From positions 1,426,001 to 1,490,000 of the forward strand of contig NZ_AP027079.1 of NCBI RefSeq assembly GCF_030295385.1: DNA of 64,000 bases. Reading direction: 5' to 3'. Under the pieces are notes generated by a model, which was not told where the DNA came from, made no database searches, and was given only the letters and a program-made list of their open reading frames with translations. Origin of the DNA: Geothrix oryzae. Its GTDB lineage: Bacteria > Acidobacteriota > Holophagae > Holophagales > Holophagaceae. Below are positions 61,992-64,000 of this stretch, piece after piece. The translations under genes were made by a program, and so were the position numbers. The number at the start of each line of letters is the position of its first letter. Positions within the stretch are counted from its first letter, which is position 1.

Positions 61992-64000
61992 CTAGAAGGC
62001 GAAGCGGGCGCCGATCTGGATCTGGCGGGCAGCGCCGATCCAGGTCTGCTGGGGAGTGGGCGCCGGGTTGACCGCATCGATCGTGGAGGCGTTGCCAACC
62101 GAGGGGGCGCGGTAGGACAGATAAGTGTCCTGGCGGTTGAGCAGGTTGAACACATCGGCGGACAGGGTCATCTTGATCCGCTTCGTGAAGAAAAAGTCGC
62201 GGCGCAGGCCGAGGTCGAAGGTCAGGTTGGAACCTCCGCGCAGGGTGTTGCGGCCGGGATCGACGCCATTCTGGAAGACGCGGTCGTTGGTGCTGTTGGC
62301 ATCGCCGTTCACATCGGTGCCGTAGGTCAGGGTGTAGGGCGTGCCCGTCTGGTAGCGGATGGAGACGGAGGTCAGGATGCCCGTCACTTCCTTGTCGAGG
62401 AAGCTGAAGTAGCCGGTGAGCACCTCGCGGCGGTCGGTATCGGCATAGCCCCACTGGGCGCCCAGCCGACCCTGGTCCTGGATGCCGATGCCGGAGTAGT
62501 TACGCTCGTTGGAGTCGCTGTCCTTGTTGATGGCGTAGGTGTAGTACAGCTGGGCATCGAAGGGGCTGCCGTCCTTGTGGTACTTCATGCTGGCCGTGTA
62601 GGCGTGGTACTGGCTGGTGGCATCGGACAGATACAGGCCCATGGTGCCGTAGGCCGCGTTGGGGCGGACCGCCGTGTAGGCGCCGGAGGCGCTGATGGTG
62701 CTGGGGTAGATGAGGCGGCCCGAGGCATTCGGGGTGGGGTTGCCGAGGTTCAGGTCCGCCGTGCGCTCAAGCTGCTGAGCCTTGGCGTAGGTCGCGGACA
62801 GGCCCAGCACCAGATCGCCGAAGAAGGGGCGCTCGGCGCCGATGTTCACGCGGTCGGTGTAGGGGTTCTTGAAGTCGGGGCTGAAGCTCCAGATGTTGAA
62901 CCCGGAGAGGGTCACGCCCGTGGGCATGGCCGAGATCCAGTAGGGATTCGAGGCATTGAAGGACGCGCCGCGGGGGATGCCGTAGGTGGCGGCTTCACCA
63001 GGCTGGAAGTCCTTGGAGCCCGTGCGGATCCCGTTGGCCGCGAAGGCCTGGTAGAGGAACACGGCGGGCGTGGTGCTCACATAGCGGCCCACGCTGCCGC
63101 GGACCACCGTCTTGCCCTGGTCGAAGGCGGGGGTCCAGGTGAAGGACACCCGGGGGGAGAACTGGCTGTCCGTGGGGATCTTGGCCGTCACGGGCATGGT
63201 GGTGGCGAGCCGGTTGCTCATGTCCAGGATCGGGAAGTCGGGGTTCTCCTGGCGGTCCCAGCGGACGCCGACGCCCAGCTTGAAGGTGTCGGTGAGGCGC
63301 CAGTCGGTCTGGATGAACGCGGCCAGCTGCTTGTAGCTGGTGTCGAAGAGGCCCGCCTGCTGCACGGGGCTGTTGAGGCCGAAGTTCTGGCGGTAGTAGG
63401 ACCAGTTGCCCGCCCGGAAGTTGGCGAGGGAGCTGAACTGGTAGACGCCCTGCCAGTTGCCGGCGAAGAACTCGGACACATTGATGTCGTTGTAGTCCAC
63501 GCCCGCCTTCACCTGGAAGGTCGGCGTCACATAGCTGATGTTTTCCTGGAACTGGGTGCGCTTCGTGCTGTAGGTGCGGTCGAAGGGATAGGCGCCGTAG
63601 TAGCCCACATTGGAGATGCTGACTTCGGGGATCTTGGAGTAGGTCGACCGGGGCATGTCGTCCTTGGTGTGGCTGATCCGGAACTCGTTCATCCAGTTGC
63701 CGTTGATCACCCAGTTCCACTGGAGGACATAGGCGTCGGTCTTCACATCGTCCGAGGCCAGGTTCTCGTAGGCCGCCATGCTGCTGGCGCCGGTGACGCC
63801 CTTGAAGCTGGAGTGGTTGACCCGGAACTGGATGTTCTGGTCGATGGTGGGGTTCCAGTCGAAGCGGATGAAGTAGACATCCGAATCGAGCTTGTTGGAG
63901 TAGCTGCCGCCCTTGGCGAGCAGCACCGCATCATTGGCCTGGCCCGCGACCGTGGGGTCGAGAGCGACGGGTGTGTTGCCGCCCCAGACCTGGTTGATGG
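61992..64000 (-). CDS. TonB-dependent outer-membrane receptor, 5' end beyond window
   Basis: At least 669 residues of the C-terminal part; the frame is open to the window edge, so signal peptide, TonB box and plug are not visible. The visible part is a 22-strand-type barrel with repeated aromatic-ended strands, ending in the C-terminal outer-membrane motif IQIGARFAF. The CarboxypepD-regulated, Cna-like TonB receptors of Acidobacteriota share the pattern of FSPRVSFTWTP, TYAKAQQLERTADLNLG and FDLGLRRDFFF. It imports a large ligand (sugar, peptide or iron complex) that sequence does not identify. Confidence 0.9.
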   Translation of the reverse strand, partial: INQVWGGNTPVALDPTVAGQANDAVLLAKGGSYSNKLDSDVYFIRFDWNPTIDQNIQFRVNHSSFKGVTGASSMAAYENLASDDVKTDAYVLQWNWVINGNWMNEFRISHTKDDMPRSTYSKIPEVSISNVGYYGAYPFDRTYSTKRTQFQENISYVTPTFQVKAGVDYNDINVSEFFAGNWQGVYQFSSLANFRAGNWSYYRQNFGLNSPVQQAGLFDTSYKQLAAFIQTDWRLTDTFKLGVGVRWDRQENPDFPILDMSNRLATTMPVTAKIPTDSQFSPRVSFTWTPAFDQGKTVVRGSVGRYVSTTPAVFLYQAFAANGIRTGSKDFQPGEAATYGIPRGASFNASNPYWISAMPTGVTLSGFNIWSFSPDFKNPYTDRVNIGAERPFFGDLVLGLSATYAKAQQLERTADLNLGNPTPNASGRLIYPSTISASGAYTAVRPNAAYGTMGLYLSDATSQYHAYTASMKYHKDGSPFDAQLYYTYAINKDSDSNERNYSGIGIQDQGRLGAQWGYADTDRREVLTGYFSFLDKEVTGILTSVSIRYQTGTPYTLTYGTDVNGDANSTNDRVFQNGVDPGRNTLRGGSNLTFDLGLRRDFFFTKRIKMTLSADVFNLLNRQDTYLSYRAPSVGNASTIDAVNPAPTPQQTWIGAARQIQIGARFAF

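Overview
This is about 64 kb of high-GC, gene-dense chromosome. Only one tRNA is visible, and I see no rRNA, CRISPR array, insertion sequence or prophage. Gene content fits a free-living, respiring Gram-negative bacterium: outer-membrane porin and TonB-dependent receptor, a type-B succinate dehydrogenase/fumarate reductase (sdhCAB), a membrane pyrophosphatase, acetate kinase, a UbiA-type (probably menaquinone) prenyltransferase, chemotaxis receptor, and three large secreted prolyl-oligopeptidase-family peptidases. I infer an Acidobacteriota of the Holophagae/Geothrix type. That placement rests on general familiarity with this gene mix; no marker gene in the window proves it.

Layout. 1-8.5 kb: DUF4388 protein, tyrS, PhoH ATPase, two tandem prolyl oligopeptidases, tRNA-Thr(CGT). 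8.8-15.1 kb: small hypotheticals, arfB and a MacAB-like ABC efflux operon (adaptor, ATPase, two permeases). 15.2-24.5 kb: a secreted charged-repeat protein, ackA, a chemoreceptor, an orphan E1-alpha dehydrogenase subunit, a GNAT enzyme, a CCA-adding enzyme, ispF with an FHA-GAF histidine kinase, and ruvB. 24.5-27 kb: bactofilin with its M23 endopeptidase and UbiA. 45.4-64 kb: sdhCAB, hppA, oligopeptidase B, prfC, class I aldolase, 3-hydroxybutyryl-CoA dehydrogenase, HAD phosphatase, DoxX, an exonuclease, aqpZ, ymdB and a truncated TonB receptor.

The most interesting part is 27-45 kb, all on the minus strand. A PAS histidine kinase and an NtrC-type sigma-54 activator (41.7-44.9 kb) are followed by two tandem operons. 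Each operon starts with the same control region: a 33-bp palindrome, a GGTTAATTT box and a -24/-12 sigma-54 promoter (TGGCTCG-N4-TTGCT on the minus strand), with identical spacing in both copies. Operon B (41.47-36.90 kb) encodes six proteins that all appear to be exported: a CYTH-like protein, an unknown, a family I inorganic pyrophosphatase, a Cache-domain protein, a histidine phosphatase and an S1/P1-nuclease/phospholipase-C-like enzyme. Operon A (36.64 kb to at least 27.17 kb) encodes an OprO/OprP-type phosphate-selective porin, a true CYTH (triphosphate tunnel) protein, two diverged CYTH-like paralogues, an SLC13/DASS transporter, two DUF4010 (MgtC-like) membrane proteins and two secreted or membrane proteins of unknown function.

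I read this as a sigma-54-controlled system for capturing extracellular phosphate, pyrophosphate or polyphosphate. Exported hydrolases would release phosphate, the porin and SLC13 carrier would bring it in, and the CYTH proteins would bind or cleave triphosphate or polyphosphate. The shared promoter architecture is seen directly in the sequence. The functional reading is inference.
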